A stretch of DNA of 64,000 bases from an uncultured Cytophagales bacterium (GTDB lineage: Bacteria; Bacteroidota; Bacteroidia; Cytophagales; Cyclobacteriaceae), in contig CAJXNP010000019.1 of assembly GCA_913057175.1 (NCBI GenBank), positions 62,001 through 126,000 on the forward strand. The letters run 5' to 3'. The notes beneath the pieces were generated by a model that was given only the letters and a program-made list of their open reading frames with translations, had not been told where the DNA came from and did not search any database. Shown here one piece after another: positions 8,355 to 18,343 of the stretch (positions within the stretch are counted from its first letter, which is position 1; every line of letters starts with the position of its first letter). The translations under genes were made by a program, and so were the position numbers.

Positions 8355-8690
8355 GATTGAGTTAATAGGGTTAATTGTGTTAATTGAATTGAAAAGGTCG
8401 GAAGTGATATTGTTGCTGGTTGCTGGAGGGCTGGTTATTAAGTTGATTGAGTTAACTTGGTTAATTAAGTTATTGAGTTGGACGGGTTGCCAGTTGCAGG
8501 TTAATTTGCCAAGTAATTGTTTTTTGACATAACATAATGTCCAGTTAAATGTAGCAGGTCAATAAAAGAATTTCTGTGTTTTAAATATTCAATAAGCCAT
8601 TTTTAATTGTCCTATCAACAACTGATAACCCGAAACAATCAATTGCTAAAATTGCGTAATTCGCTTGTTCACTATACTCAATACCCAAAA
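8355..8690. repeat. Intergenic region with degenerate 7- to 9-base word repeats
   Basis: The 389-base gap between the SulP gene and leuS holds no gene. From about 8355 to 8511 it consists of short imperfect tandem words: a 9-base series (GAGTTAATA, GGGTTAATT, GTGTTAATT), then GTTGCTG GTTGCTG, another 9-base series built on TTAATTAAG / TTGATTGAG, and GTTGCCA GTTGCAG. Related complementary words (CTGATAACCCGAAAC, ACTCAATACCCAAAATA) return at 8615-8690. The leuS promoter must lie in the first part (near 8310-8345), but I see no clear consensus. Confidence 0.6.
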
Positions 8691-8696
8691 TAACCC

Positions 8697-10229
8697 TTAT
8701 TCCTTATCATAAACCACCTGGTATTCCGGATCAGTGTAGGGATCAATTTCAATGTTAAGCTGAGCGGTTGCCAGAAGTTGCTGGCAATCTTTACTTAAAT
8801 GTCTGAAAGCTACGCTCTTACCTGCTTTGCGGTATTTTTCGTCTATCTTGCGAATCGCCTCCAACCCAGACTGATCGGCTATTCTGCTTTCTGCAAAATC
8901 TATAATCACTTTATCGGGGTCATTTTTCACCGAAAACTTATCTAAAAATGTTTTAGAGGAACCAAAAAATAAGGGACCGTAGATTTCATAGAATTTCACT
9001 CCATTCTCATCTACACTTTTTCTTGCCCGAATTCTGAGGGCATTGTCCCAGGCAAATGCCAACGCGGCCAGAACTGTGCCTATTAATACGGCAATCGCAA
9101 GATCTTCGATAACAGTAATCAATGAGACGATAATAATAATCACCATATCGACCCGGGGAACTTTATTTAATACCCGAATGCTCGACCATTCAAATGTGCC
9201 AATTGCTACCATGAACATTACCCCTACCAATGCGGCAATCGGAATTTGCTCAATGATCGCTCCGAAAAAGAGAATAAATGTCAACAACGCTCCACCCGCA
9301 ACAATCCCTGATAATCGATACCGTGCGTTCGAACTGATGTTGATCATACTTTGTCCGATCATCGCGCAGCCACCCATTCCTCCTAAAAAACCTGACAAGA
9401 CATTTCCAAGTCCCTGGGCCACACATTCCCTGTTCCCACGACCTCTTGTTTCTGTTATTTCATCAATAAGAGTCAATGTCAATAAACTCTCAATCAAACC
9501 TACTGCAGCTATTTTCAATGCAAAAGGAAGCAAAATCATGAATGAATGAAAATTGTATGGTATATCGGGAATGATCAGAGATGGCAATCCACCACTGATA
9601 GATGCCATATCTCCAACCGTACTGGTATTGAGGTCAAATCCTATTGCAATTGCTGAAATAACAATGATCCCTGCAAGAGCTGATGGTATTACTTTTGTAA
9701 ATTTTGGCAGGAAATGAATTATGGCCATTGTTAGCAATACCAATCCAATCATGATATAAAGGGCATTGCCGGATAGCCATTCAGTTTCTCCAGATGTGTT
9801 TACCACCTTAAACTGGCTAAACTGCGCAAGAAAAATCACAATTGCTAATCCATTCACAAAACCAAGCATGACAGAATGAGGTATCAAACGGATGAATTTT
9901 CCCAATTTCAGCAATCCCACTCCTATTTGAATCAATCCCCCAATAATGACAGCTGGAAATAAATAATCAATCCCATGCTCCTGAATTAACGGAACCAATA
10001 CAATGGCAATGGCTCCTGTAGCTCCACTGATCATGCCCGGACGCCCCCCTAAAATGGCCGTTGTCAGGCCCATGATGCATGCTGCATACAGACCGACAAG
10101 CGGTGGTACACCTGCAATAAAGGCGAAAGCGATGGCTTCAGGAACCAATGCAATGGCTACGGTTAAACCGGCAAGAATTTCATTCTTGTAGTTGATCTCC
10201 CTGACGGGAGAAAAATCAAATAATTGCAT
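8697..10229 (-). CDS. SulP (SLC26)-family anion transporter with STAS domain
   Basis: 510-residue inner-membrane transporter of the sulfate permease family. The N-terminal segment LTVAIALVPEAIAFAFIAGVPPLVGLYAA is interrupted by membrane helices typical of SulP, with LGGRPGMISGATGAIA being the family-specific anion-binding loop and MGGCAMIGQSMIN a second conserved loop. A C-terminal STAS domain covers about residues 405-505 (VIIDFAESRIADQSGLEAI). The natural substrate may be sulfate, bicarbonate or another anion; the sequence alone does not decide. ATG start; 144 bases downstream of the TlpA-like gene in the same direction. Confidence 0.92.
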   Translation of the reverse strand: MQLFDFSPVREINYKNEILAGLTVAIALVPEAIAFAFIAGVPPLVGLYAACIMGLTTAILGGRPGMISGATGAIAIVLVPLIQEHGIDYLFPAVIIGGLIQIGVGLLKLGKFIRLIPHSVMLGFVNGLAIVIFLAQFSQFKVVNTSGETEWLSGNALYIMIGLVLLTMAIIHFLPKFTKVIPSALAGIIVISAIAIGFDLNTSTVGDMASISGGLPSLIIPDIPYNFHSFMILLPFALKIAAVGLIESLLTLTLIDEITETRGRGNRECVAQGLGNVLSGFLGGMGGCAMIGQSMINISSNARYRLSGIVAGGALLTFILFFGAIIEQIPIAALVGVMFMVAIGTFEWSSIRVLNKVPRVDMVIIIIVSLITVIEDLAIAVLIGTVLAALAFAWDNALRIRARKSVDENGVKFYEIYGPLFFGSSKTFLDKFSVKNDPDKVIIDFAESRIADQSGLEAIRKIDEKYRKAGKSVAFRHLSKDCQQLLATAQLNIEIDPYTDPEYQVVYDKE

Positions 10230-10373
10230 AAATTGAGATTATTCTTTGCTAATGAGGTGCAAAAGTAGGTAAAATATTAGTAGTATTTTAAAGAAATGGA
10301 GTTAATAATACGAATAATATTACAGTAAACTTCAGCTGAAATTTATAGAGTTTTATAAGATAACCTGATATCC

Positions 10374-11510
10374 TTAACCAAATATCTCTTTCAGTTTGTT
10401 TTCGAGGGAGGGACCGCGCAGGTTTTTGGCGATGATGTTACCTTCCCGATCCAGCAATACTGTAAAAGGGATTCCCTCCACGTTGTAAATTGCTGCAGCC
10501 TGGGAATCAAAATATTGAAGGTCCGAAACGTGGATCCAGCCAAGTTTGTCTTGCCTGATTGCTTCTACCCAAGCATCCTTTGATCGGTCAAGCGATACAC
10601 CATAGATCTCAAAACCATCATCTTTGTATTCATTGTACAACCGGACGACATTGGGGTTTTCTTTTCGGCATGGTGCACACCAAGCTGCCCAAAAATCAAT
10701 TAAGACCACTTTCCCCCTGAGCGAAGACAATGAAACCGTATCTCCTGAAGGGTTGGGCAAATGAATATCAGGTGCCGGCTGACCAATAGCCAGTTTTTTC
10801 AGATTCGATAGCTGGTCATTAAATGAGAGAATATGTGATGAGGTTGGATATTTCTCTTTGACTTTTGAAAACACACCTTCTACGAAATCGATATTTTGAT
10901 CTAAATTCAAAAAGGAAAGTGCACTGATTACAGCCAATGAAGGCTCCATGGTTTGAATATAATTTTTTAATTCCTGCTCCTGCTCCGTCCTGACATTTGA
11001 AAATTCCTGGGAGATCTTTTGCACCTTATCCATATCATTTTCCGCATGAGCCTGTGACACCTGGTCATTCAATTCGACCAGTTTGTTGTTGATTCCCTCG
11101 ACAATGCTGTCGACATCCTGTATCTGGTCCATCTCAAGGCTTCCTTCCACATCAAAAGAATCATTCATTCCTGAACCTCCGGCAACAATATGCATATCAC
11201 TGTCATTCAAAATGAGGATCCTTTTTTGAATGTCTCCGATGTTTATCCTATAGAAATCAGGCTCATCAAGCTGAAGGCTAAATTTAAACTGATTGTCATC
11301 TCCCATTGAGAAGGTGTCGATACCTACCAATTGATTATTTTCTATTTTTTCCAAAACCACCTTTTCAGACATCGGGTTTAATACCTCCCCCGTAATCTCA
11401 ATGGATTTATCACTGGGATTGTTACTTGAATTTGAATCAGATTTTTGATTGCAATAGCTTAAAAATATTGGCACTACCAATGTTAAAAACTTAAAATATC
11501 CTTTGTTCAT
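10374..11510 (-). CDS. TlpA-like thiol-disulfide lipoprotein with DUF4369-type N-terminus
   Basis: 378-residue periplasmic thioredoxin-fold lipoprotein. A lipoprotein signal is seen at the N-terminus (VVPIFLSYCNQK, lipobox Cys at residue ~20). Residues ~36-230 look like the DUF4369/coiled region common in Bacteroidota, with a Gln/Glu-rich helical part. The C-terminal domain (~240-378) has the redox motif WAAWCAPCRKEN and the cis-Pro loop EGIPFTVLLDREG. Role: reduction of disulfides on exported proteins. Its ATG overlaps the gatB stop by one base (TAATG), so it is likely co-translated with gatB, although the functions look unrelated. Confidence 0.92.
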   Translation of the reverse strand: MNKGYFKFLTLVVPIFLSYCNQKSDSNSSNNPSDKSIEITGEVLNPMSEKVVLEKIENNQLVGIDTFSMGDDNQFKFSLQLDEPDFYRINIGDIQKRILILNDSDMHIVAGGSGMNDSFDVEGSLEMDQIQDVDSIVEGINNKLVELNDQVSQAHAENDMDKVQKISQEFSNVRTEQEQELKNYIQTMEPSLAVISALSFLNLDQNIDFVEGVFSKVKEKYPTSSHILSFNDQLSNLKKLAIGQPAPDIHLPNPSGDTVSLSSLRGKVVLIDFWAAWCAPCRKENPNVVRLYNEYKDDGFEIYGVSLDRSKDAWVEAIRQDKLGWIHVSDLQYFDSQAAAIYNVEGIPFTVLLDREGNIIAKNLRGPSLENKLKEIFG

Positions 11511-12967
11511 TATCCTACGGATTCTAGTTTATCTCTTAATAATTGATTGGTGATTTTAGGGTCGGCTTTGCCTTTAGTAGCTTTCATTACCTCACCCATG
11601 AACATCCCAATCAGTCCTTTTTTACCTTTATTGTATTCTTTTACTTTATCCGGAAACTTATCCACCACTTCTCTTACCACTTCTTCCAGAGAATCTGAAT
11701 CACTTTCCTGGATCAAATTCAGTTTTTCAGCAATTTCCAAAGCTGCTATTTTCGGTGTTTTGATCCACGCTGAAAACAACTGCTGACTGGCTGAAGAATA
11801 GCTTATTTTTCCGCTATCTATCAACTCAATCAATTCAGCCAACTTTTTAGGGGTTAACGGAAAATCATCAATTCCTATTTTGTGATCATTCAAATATGAT
11901 TTGACAGGACCCATCACCCAGTTTGATGCAGCTTTATAATTTTGGGTTTCCTGACAAACGGCATTGAAAAATTTTGCTATCTCCCGTGAATCTGTCAAAA
12001 CCCCTGTATCATATTCAGGAAGGCCATATTCTTCTATAAATTTTGTTCTCCATTGTTCGGGAAGAACAGGCAATTCATTCCTGATCTCATCAAGCCATTC
12101 ATCTGTCACATATACAGGACTGAGATCGGGTTCAGGAAAATATCGGTAGTCGTTTAGCTCTTCTTTTTCACGCATTCCGATGGAATCACCTGTTGCAGGA
12201 TCATATGTCCTGGTTTCTGAGATGATCTCTCCACCTGCTTCGACAATTCCAACCTGACGGTCTATTTCGTGCTCAATGGCATTCTTTATCTGTTTGATGG
12301 AGTTCATGTTTTTTAACTCCACTTTTGGCCCAAAGACTGTTGAACACTTCGGCATGATGGATACATTGGCATCGCAACGGATCGATCCCTCCTCCATATT
12401 TCCATCACACACGTCAAGGTATCGAACCAATTTCCTGATTTCCATCATCGTTTGAGCTGCTTCAGCCGCGCTTCCAAGGTCGGGTTCCGTAACGATCTCG
12501 ATCAAGGCTACTCCTGCCCTGTTCAAATCTACTAGTGTATCGGTTTCTTCATTCTGGTGGATGGATTTCCCTGCATCTTCCTCTACATGGATACGATTCA
12601 ATTTGACATATTTTTCGCCTTTTTTAGTACGGATCAAAACCGTTCCACCGATACAAATAGGAGTTTTATCCTGTGTAAGCTGATAACCTTTCGGCAGGTC
12701 CGGATAAAAATAGTTTTTTCGACAAAAAATGTTTTTTCGGGTAATCTCTGAATTACAGGCCAATCCCATTTTAATGGCATAATCCAGCACTTTTTTATTG
12801 AGATAGGGCAACGTACCGGGATGGGCCAGTGTCACAACGCTCACATTGGTATTTGGTGCGCTACCAAATGTTGTTGAATCTCGCGAATAGATCTTGCTTT
12901 TCGTCGAAAGCTGGGCATGAATTTCCAATCCAATGACGACGGTATATTTATCTCTTGGTTGACTCAT
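11510..12967 (-). CDS. gatB: Asp/Glu-tRNA(Asn/Gln) amidotransferase subunit B
   Basis: 485-residue subunit of GatCAB, which converts misacylated Glu-tRNA(Gln) and Asp-tRNA(Asn) into the correct amide forms. Signatures: VIGLEIHAQLSTKSKIYS at the N-terminus, zinc-site Cys residues of the kinase-like domain (IFCRKNYFYPDLPKGYQ), GSIRCDANVSI, and a C-terminal YqeY/tail domain ending in GLIGMFMGEVMKATKGKADP. ATG start, 10 bases after the alaS stop, so alaS-gatB-tlpA-like form a likely operon. gatA and gatC are not in the window, which is normal where the subunits are dispersed. Confidence 0.97.
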   Translation of the reverse strand: MSQPRDKYTVVIGLEIHAQLSTKSKIYSRDSTTFGSAPNTNVSVVTLAHPGTLPYLNKKVLDYAIKMGLACNSEITRKNIFCRKNYFYPDLPKGYQLTQDKTPICIGGTVLIRTKKGEKYVKLNRIHVEEDAGKSIHQNEETDTLVDLNRAGVALIEIVTEPDLGSAAEAAQTMMEIRKLVRYLDVCDGNMEEGSIRCDANVSIMPKCSTVFGPKVELKNMNSIKQIKNAIEHEIDRQVGIVEAGGEIISETRTYDPATGDSIGMREKEELNDYRYFPEPDLSPVYVTDEWLDEIRNELPVLPEQWRTKFIEEYGLPEYDTGVLTDSREIAKFFNAVCQETQNYKAASNWVMGPVKSYLNDHKIGIDDFPLTPKKLAELIELIDSGKISYSSASQQLFSAWIKTPKIAALEIAEKLNLIQESDSDSLEEVVREVVDKFPDKVKEYNKGKKGLIGMFMGEVMKATKGKADPKITNQLLRDKLESVG

Positions 12968-12977
12968 TGATCACTTT

Positions 12978-15605
12978 TTAATTGATGGAAAATTCAGCTG
13001 AAAATTTTTCTTTCGCAATTTGAATGACATTATCCAGTCCTTCGAGCTTTTTACCTCCGGCTGTTGCGAAGAACGGCTGTCCACCACCACCACCATTGAT
13101 CTCCCTGGCGAATTCCTTAACCAGATTGCCTGCATTCAAATCATGAGACTTAATTAAATTTTCAGACACCACAACCGAAATCATGGGATTGCCCTTAATA
13201 TCCGCTGCCAAAACTAACAATATATTTTGAACTTCATTTTTTAATTCAAAAGAAAGCTTCTTCAAGCTGTCAGCGCTTGGTAGTGTTACCTTTTCTACAA
13301 TGAGATTAACGTCATTTGACTGCATGATCTTCTCTTTCAGGTCCGCCTTGATTCGTGAAGCCTGATCAAGCTGAATTTTTTCGAGTTCCTTCGACAATTG
13401 GTTTTTCTCCTCGATTAAGTTTTGCACCAGCTTTATCGGATCACTTGGACTTTTTAATAATCCTTTAATTTGCTCGAGGATTTCAAGGTTTTCATTGATG
13501 TAATTTTCAGCTCCTTCAGCTGTACATGCCTCGATCCTTCTCACTCCCGCGGCGACTGAACTTTCCGATATGATCTTGAACAAACCTATTTTTCCCGTTG
13601 TCGGCACATGTGTTCCTCCGCAAAGTTCGACCGAATAGTTTTTATCGAAAGTAATTACCCTTACGAAATCACCATATTTCTCACCAAAAAGGGCCATTGC
13701 GCCCATCTTCTTTGCCTCATCGATAGGAATATTCCTTTTTTCGTCCAGATGAATGTCTTCCCTTATCTTTTCATTAACAATTCGCTCAACTCCCCGGATC
13801 TCTTCATCCGTCATCTTAGCAAAATGGGAGAAGTCAAAACGGAGAATTTTGTCATTCACCAAAGAGCCTCTTTGCTGTACGTGATCGCCAAGGACTTTTC
13901 TCAACGCAGCATGCATCAAATGCGTACAACTATGATTGTTTTCAGTCAGCTTTCTTTTGTGTTCATCCACGATGCATTGATATAAAGCGTCAGGATTGGA
14001 AGGTAGTTTATTGACATAATGAACGATCAATTCATTTTCCTTCTGAGTATCCGTCACGAGAATTTTCTCATGCTCATCGGTTATAAAACCCGTGTCTCCG
14101 ACCTGTCCACCACTCTCGGCGTAAAACGGTGTTTTTTCAAGCACTACCTGATAGGATTCCTTCTTTTTTTCCTTAATCGTCCGGTATCTCAATATCTTTG
14201 ATTGTGAGGTGAGGTTTTCATATCCCACAAATTCCACATTTCCACTATGAACAATTGTCCAGTCGCCCTTTTCCTGCTCGCCAGCTGATCTGGAACGGTC
14301 TTTTTGTTCTTTCAATAGAGCCTGAAATTCCTCCATATTAACTGTCAAGTCTTTCTCCCTGGCAAGTAAAACTGTCAGATCTATTGGGAAGCCATAGGTA
14401 TCGTAAAGCTTGAATGCAATCTCACCGGAGATTTCCTTTTTCGATCTATTCGACTCTTCCTCAAATATTCGGATCCCATTTTCGAGCGTGCGTAAAAAGG
14501 ATTGCTCCTCTTCCCTAATCACTTTGGCCACAAATTCCTTCTGATCCTTGATTTCCGGAAAGAAAAATCCCAATTGATCAGCCAAAACATTTACCAACTG
14601 ATAAATAAACGGTTCTTTAAAATCCAGATAGGTAAATCCATAGCGAATAGCTCTTCGCAGGATCCTTCTGATAACATATCCTGCACCGGTATTGGAAGGC
14701 ATCTGATCATCAGCCACAGCGAAAGAAACTGCCCGGACGTGATCCGCTATGACCCTAAATGCAATATCGATTTGTTCCTTCTGACCGTATTTTTTACCCG
14801 AAATTTTCTCTAAATGATGGATCATCGGCTGAAAAACATCCGTGTCATAATTGGATGTTTTATTCTGGATCGCCATCACCAATCGCTCAAAGCCCATCCC
14901 TGTATCCACATGCTTGTCGGGCAACGGTTCGAGTGAGCTATCTGCCTTCCTGTTAAATTGGATAAAAACAAGATTCCAAACCTCTATAACCAACGGATGA
15001 TCAGCATTTACGAGATCTTTTCCCCGCCTTTGTTCTATTTCCTTTTCACTCCGTAAATCGATGTGTATTTCCGAACAAGGGCCACAGGGTCCCGTATCTC
15101 CCATTTCCCAGAAATTATCTTTCTTAGACCCGTATAGGATCCTTTCTTCCGGCAGGTATCTTTTCCATAGTTCCAATGCCTCGTTGTCTGGTTCCAGACC
15201 ATCACTCTTATCTCCCTCAAAAACAGTAGCATATAGTCTATCCGAGGGTAACTTATACACCTCGGTTAACAGCTCCCAGGCCCACTCTATTGCTTCCTTT
15301 TTGAAGTAATCCCCAAATGACCAGTTTCCCAGCATTTCGAACATGGTGTGATGATAGGTATCCAAGCCAACTTCCTCCAGATCATTGTGCTTTCCTGATA
15401 CGCGCAGGCATTTTTGGGTATCTGCTACCCGTGTAGTTTTTGGTGTCTTATTGCCCAAAAAATAGTCCTTAAATTGGTTCATTCCCGCATTCGTGAACAT
15501 TAAAGTAGGATCATCTTTGACAACCAGGGGTGCTGAAGGTACGATTTGATGCTTTTTTTCTTTAAAAAAATCCAAAAACTTCTGTCTGATCTCTCTGGAA
15601 TCCAT
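12978..15605 (-). CDS. alaS: Alanyl-tRNA synthetase
   Basis: Class II synthetase charging tRNA-Ala, 875 residues, standard length. Order of parts: catalytic core (SREIRQKFLDFF, LMFTNAGMNQFKDYFLG, RVADTQKCLRVSGKHNDLEEVG), tRNA recognition domain, editing domain with zinc ligands (NNHSCTHLMHAALRKVLGDH and VELCGGTHVPTTGKIG), and a C-terminal glycine-rich C-Ala domain ending INGGGGGQPFFATAGG. ATG start. It is divergent from the M23 peptidase gene, with 159 bases between them. First gene of the alaS-gatB run. Confidence 0.98.
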   Translation of the reverse strand: MDSREIRQKFLDFFKEKKHQIVPSAPLVVKDDPTLMFTNAGMNQFKDYFLGNKTPKTTRVADTQKCLRVSGKHNDLEEVGLDTYHHTMFEMLGNWSFGDYFKKEAIEWAWELLTEVYKLPSDRLYATVFEGDKSDGLEPDNEALELWKRYLPEERILYGSKKDNFWEMGDTGPCGPCSEIHIDLRSEKEIEQRRGKDLVNADHPLVIEVWNLVFIQFNRKADSSLEPLPDKHVDTGMGFERLVMAIQNKTSNYDTDVFQPMIHHLEKISGKKYGQKEQIDIAFRVIADHVRAVSFAVADDQMPSNTGAGYVIRRILRRAIRYGFTYLDFKEPFIYQLVNVLADQLGFFFPEIKDQKEFVAKVIREEEQSFLRTLENGIRIFEEESNRSKKEISGEIAFKLYDTYGFPIDLTVLLAREKDLTVNMEEFQALLKEQKDRSRSAGEQEKGDWTIVHSGNVEFVGYENLTSQSKILRYRTIKEKKKESYQVVLEKTPFYAESGGQVGDTGFITDEHEKILVTDTQKENELIVHYVNKLPSNPDALYQCIVDEHKRKLTENNHSCTHLMHAALRKVLGDHVQQRGSLVNDKILRFDFSHFAKMTDEEIRGVERIVNEKIREDIHLDEKRNIPIDEAKKMGAMALFGEKYGDFVRVITFDKNYSVELCGGTHVPTTGKIGLFKIISESSVAAGVRRIEACTAEGAENYINENLEILEQIKGLLKSPSDPIKLVQNLIEEKNQLSKELEKIQLDQASRIKADLKEKIMQSNDVNLIVEKVTLPSADSLKKLSFELKNEVQNILLVLAADIKGNPMISVVVSENLIKSHDLNAGNLVKEFAREINGGGGGQPFFATAGGKKLEGLDNVIQIAKEKFSAEFSIN

Positions 15606-15764
15606 CTAGGAAAAGTTTAATTCAAATGATTTATTTACCTTTTTTGTACAAATTGTATTAATTTGCGGGCTGTTATTTTTTTATTTGAGAATAAAATTTG
15701 GTAGTTTATAAACTGTCAAACTTGAAAAACACCGCAAAATTAGAATAAAATACGTTAGTTTTAA

Positions 15765-16748
15765 ATGGCTAGAATAAAATATTATTACGATACAGAAACG
15801 TGTAAATATGAGCGCGTAAAGATTTCCAGGTGGGATGTGTTTCTGAACGGACTGGGCTTTTTTACCCTTGCGCTTATTCTTGCTATTGGAATTTTCTTTT
15901 TTTACGGCGAATTTTTTGAACTACCTCATGTTACTAAACTGAAAAAAGAAAACAAAGAACTTCTGACATATTACGAAATGTTAAACGAAGAACTCAAAAC
16001 CAGCAACCAGATGCTACGGGTTTTGAGGGAGCGTGATGACAATATCTACAGAAAGATCTTTGAAGCTGAACCTATCCCACAATCCATTTGGGAAGGCGGT
16101 GTTGGCGGTGCAGAACGATACAAGGAAATCCTGGATAGCCGAACCGAAAGAGAAGGTTTGATAGTTGATTCATTTGAAGATATCGATAAGCTAAAGAGAC
16201 AACTCTATATTCAGACAAAATCTTACGACGATATTGAGGAGATGGCAGCTAACAAAGCTGAAATGCTGGCATGTATTCCATCTATCCAGCCCATTTCAAA
16301 TAAAGAATTAAAAAGGCTTGCTTCCGGATTTGGAATGAGGATGCACCCCATACTAAAATACAGACGCCCTCACAATGGTGTTGATTTCTCTGCCGATCCC
16401 GGAACGCCTATTTATGCAACAGGTGATGCCTCGGTCTCACGAGCAAGTTACTCTGGAGCAGCCGGTAACCGTGTTCAGTTGGATCATGGATTCGGCTATG
16501 AAACTCGCTATTTCCACATGAGTAAAATTGATGTGAAAGTTGGCCAAAAGGTAAAAAGAGGTGATGTAATAGGCTATGTCGGAAACACAGGGCTTTCAAT
16601 GGCTCCTCACCTTCATTACGAAGTATGGCATAATGACAAACCTATCAACCCAATTAATTATTTCTATCAGGACGTAACCGACGAAGAGTTTGATAAACTG
16701 ATTGAACTTGCAAACAGAGACAATCAATCTCTCGGTGGTGGCTGGTAA
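15765..16748 (+). CDS. M23 (LytM-type) metallopeptidase
   Basis: 327-residue membrane-anchored cell-wall endopeptidase or activator. One transmembrane helix at about residues 27-46 is followed by a coiled coil (THVTKLKKENKELL region to ~90), then a linker and the M23 domain at ~190-300. The zinc ligands are present: His and Asp in RRPHNGVDFSADPGTPIYAT, and the HxH in SMAPHLHYEVWH, so it is predicted to be catalytically active. Position next to alaS is a common arrangement in Bacteroidota as I recall. Starts the plus-strand run M23-capA-merR-dprA-dnaJ. Confidence 0.93.
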   Translation: MARIKYYYDTETCKYERVKISRWDVFLNGLGFFTLALILAIGIFFFYGEFFELPHVTKLKKENKELLTYYEMLNEELKTSNQMLRVLRERDDNIYRKIFEAEPIPQSIWEGGVGGAERYKEILDSRTEREGLIVDSFEDIDKLKRQLYIQTKSYDDIEEMAANKAEMLACIPSIQPISNKELKRLASGFGMRMHPILKYRRPHNGVDFSADPGTPIYATGDASVSRASYSGAAGNRVQLDHGFGYETRYFHMSKIDVKVGQKVKRGDVIGYVGNTGLSMAPHLHYEVWHNDKPINPINYFYQDVTDEEFDKLIELANRDNQSLGGGW

Positions 16749-16758
16749 AAGCTGTTGA

Positions 16759-17988
16759 ATGATGAGAAGGGCTAGCAAATTTTTTCAACTACTATTCATC
16801 GCGATAGCTTTCTATGCCTGTAAATCACAGAAGCAGTTAACTTCTCAATCTATAAATCAGCAAAAAGCCGATTCCATTGCACTGGCGGAGAAATTTGGGG
16901 AAATAGATTCCTCAACCTTTATGGTGGATAAAGAATTAGAAGTCAAAGTAGATTCCGCCGCAATTAAGGATTCTCTGGAGTCATTAGCAAAATTATTCGA
17001 AAAGGATACACTACTCATAATTGGTGTAGGTGACATCATGATGGGAACCAACTTTCCAAAAGTAGATTACCTGCCACCCAACAAAGGCCGCAACCTGTTG
17101 GATGGAGTTAGAAATGAACTCAAGAGTGCCGACCTGACATTCGGAAATCATGAGGGAGTCATCCTGAATGATGGTGGTGAGCAAAAGGAATGCAGAAACC
17201 CGGACGTATGCTATTTGTTCCGATCTCCTGAATACATTGCTCAAAACCTGGTCGACGCCGGTTTTGATGTAGTGAGCCTTGCAAATAATCATGCTGGAGA
17301 TTTTGGAGATACCGGTAGAGTGAATACGATGCGCGTTCTGGACTCACTCGGGATCCACTATGGTGGTTTATTGATGAAACCTTACGCGTCTTTTGAGATA
17401 GATGGTACAACCTATGGGTTTGCAGCTTTTTCACCAAATTCGGGAACACAGAGTATCATAGAAATTAAAGCTGCAAAAGAAATAATTAGTCATTTGGATT
17501 CCTTAAATGACATAGTTATTGTATCTTTCCATGGAGGCGCCGAAGGGAAAGATCATCAACACGTAACCAAAGAGACAGAAACTTACTATGGTGAAAACAG
17601 GGGGAATGTATATCGGTTTTCTCATGAACTAATCGATGCGGGAGCTGACATAATTTTTGGACACGGGCCTCACGTCACCCGAGCTGTGGAAGTTTACAAA
17701 AAGCGATTTATTGCATATAGTTTAGGCAATTTTTGCACCTACGCCAGGTTTAATTTAAAAGGACCTAATGGTGTAGCCCCAATTGTGAAGGTTTATACCA
17801 ATCAAAACGGGGAATTTTTAAAAGGAACAATCATACCCGTCAAGCAGATAGGTTCCGGAATTCCGGTCGTGGACGAAGAAAAGGTGGTGATCAGATACGT
17901 CCGGGAACTTACTGAAGCTGATTTCCCTGAATCGGAAATTATAATTGACGACGAGGGTAATATTAACTATATTCAAAGCGAAATTTGA
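16759..17988 (+). CDS. CapA-family (PGA_cap) lipoprotein, metallophosphatase-like
   Basis: 409-residue lipoprotein: the signal ends FYACKSQKQ, with the lipobox Cys at residue ~21. The CapA/PgsA domain shows the metal-binding motifs of the calcineurin-like fold: IGVGDIMMGTN, FGNHEGVI, SLANNHAGDFG, VSFHGGAEGKDH and IFGHGPHVTRAVEVY. CapA proteins are linked to poly-gamma-glutamate capsule formation in Bacillus, but homologues occur widely without capBC and their role there is not settled; no capBC partner is present here. Starts 10 bases after the M23 peptidase stop, so the two are likely co-expressed envelope genes. Confidence 0.88.
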   Translation: MMRRASKFFQLLFIAIAFYACKSQKQLTSQSINQQKADSIALAEKFGEIDSSTFMVDKELEVKVDSAAIKDSLESLAKLFEKDTLLIIGVGDIMMGTNFPKVDYLPPNKGRNLLDGVRNELKSADLTFGNHEGVILNDGGEQKECRNPDVCYLFRSPEYIAQNLVDAGFDVVSLANNHAGDFGDTGRVNTMRVLDSLGIHYGGLLMKPYASFEIDGTTYGFAAFSPNSGTQSIIEIKAAKEIISHLDSLNDIVIVSFHGGAEGKDHQHVTKETETYYGENRGNVYRFSHELIDAGADIIFGHGPHVTRAVEVYKKRFIAYSLGNFCTYARFNLKGPNGVAPIVKVYTNQNGEFLKGTIIPVKQIGSGIPVVDEEKVVIRYVRELTEADFPESEIIIDDEGNINYIQSEI

Positions 17989-17992
17989 GATA

Positions 17993-18331
17993 ATGCCGTA
18001 CAAAGAAAAAGTAATTGAAAAGAAGTATTTTTCGATCGGCGAAGTAGCCGAAATGCTGGATGTTGCCACCTCCCTGATCCGTTTTTGGGAAAGTGAATTT
18101 GACATTATCAAACCCAAGAAAAACCGAAAGGGCAATCGCCAGTTTACCAGAGAAGATATTGAAAACGTCAAGCTCATCTATCATCTGGTGAAGGAAAAAG
18201 GATATACTTTACAGGGGGCAAAAGACCTGATCAAAAGCAATACGGGCAATCTCAAAGACAAAATGGAAATGACCCAGCGATTGAGGGAAATCAGGTCCTT
18301 TCTTAAGCAAGTCTACGATCAGTTACCTTAA
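17993..18331 (+). CDS. MerR-family transcriptional regulator
   Basis: 112 residues from the ATG at 17993, four bases after the CapA-like stop; a longer start at 17945 would run inside the preceding gene and is rejected. The winged helix-turn-helix is clear: YFSIGEVAEMLDVATSLIRFWE, then the wing with KKNRKGNRQFTREDIENVKLIYHL and a dimerisation helix. No effector domain follows, so it belongs to the short MerR class, often without a metal ligand. The target is unknown; in Bacteroidota this gene is often found near M23 peptidases, so an envelope function is possible. Confidence 0.9.
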   Translation: MPYKEKVIEKKYFSIGEVAEMLDVATSLIRFWESEFDIIKPKKNRKGNRQFTREDIENVKLIYHLVKEKGYTLQGAKDLIKSNTGNLKDKMEMTQRLREIRSFLKQVYDQLP

Positions 18332-18343
18332 TTTTTTAATTTC

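Noticed and set aside
9043-9549. Long open frame on the strand opposite the SulP gene
   Set aside because: It is antisense to a clear transporter with normal motifs; its composition is that of a shadow frame.
16759-17988. Capsule (poly-gamma-glutamate) operon around the CapA-like gene
   Set aside because: No capB, capC or other synthesis genes are near; only the CapA-type domain is present.
17945-18331. Longer MerR gene start at 17945
   Set aside because: It lies within the CapA-like coding sequence and adds 16 residues before the usual start; the ATG at 17993 is preferred.
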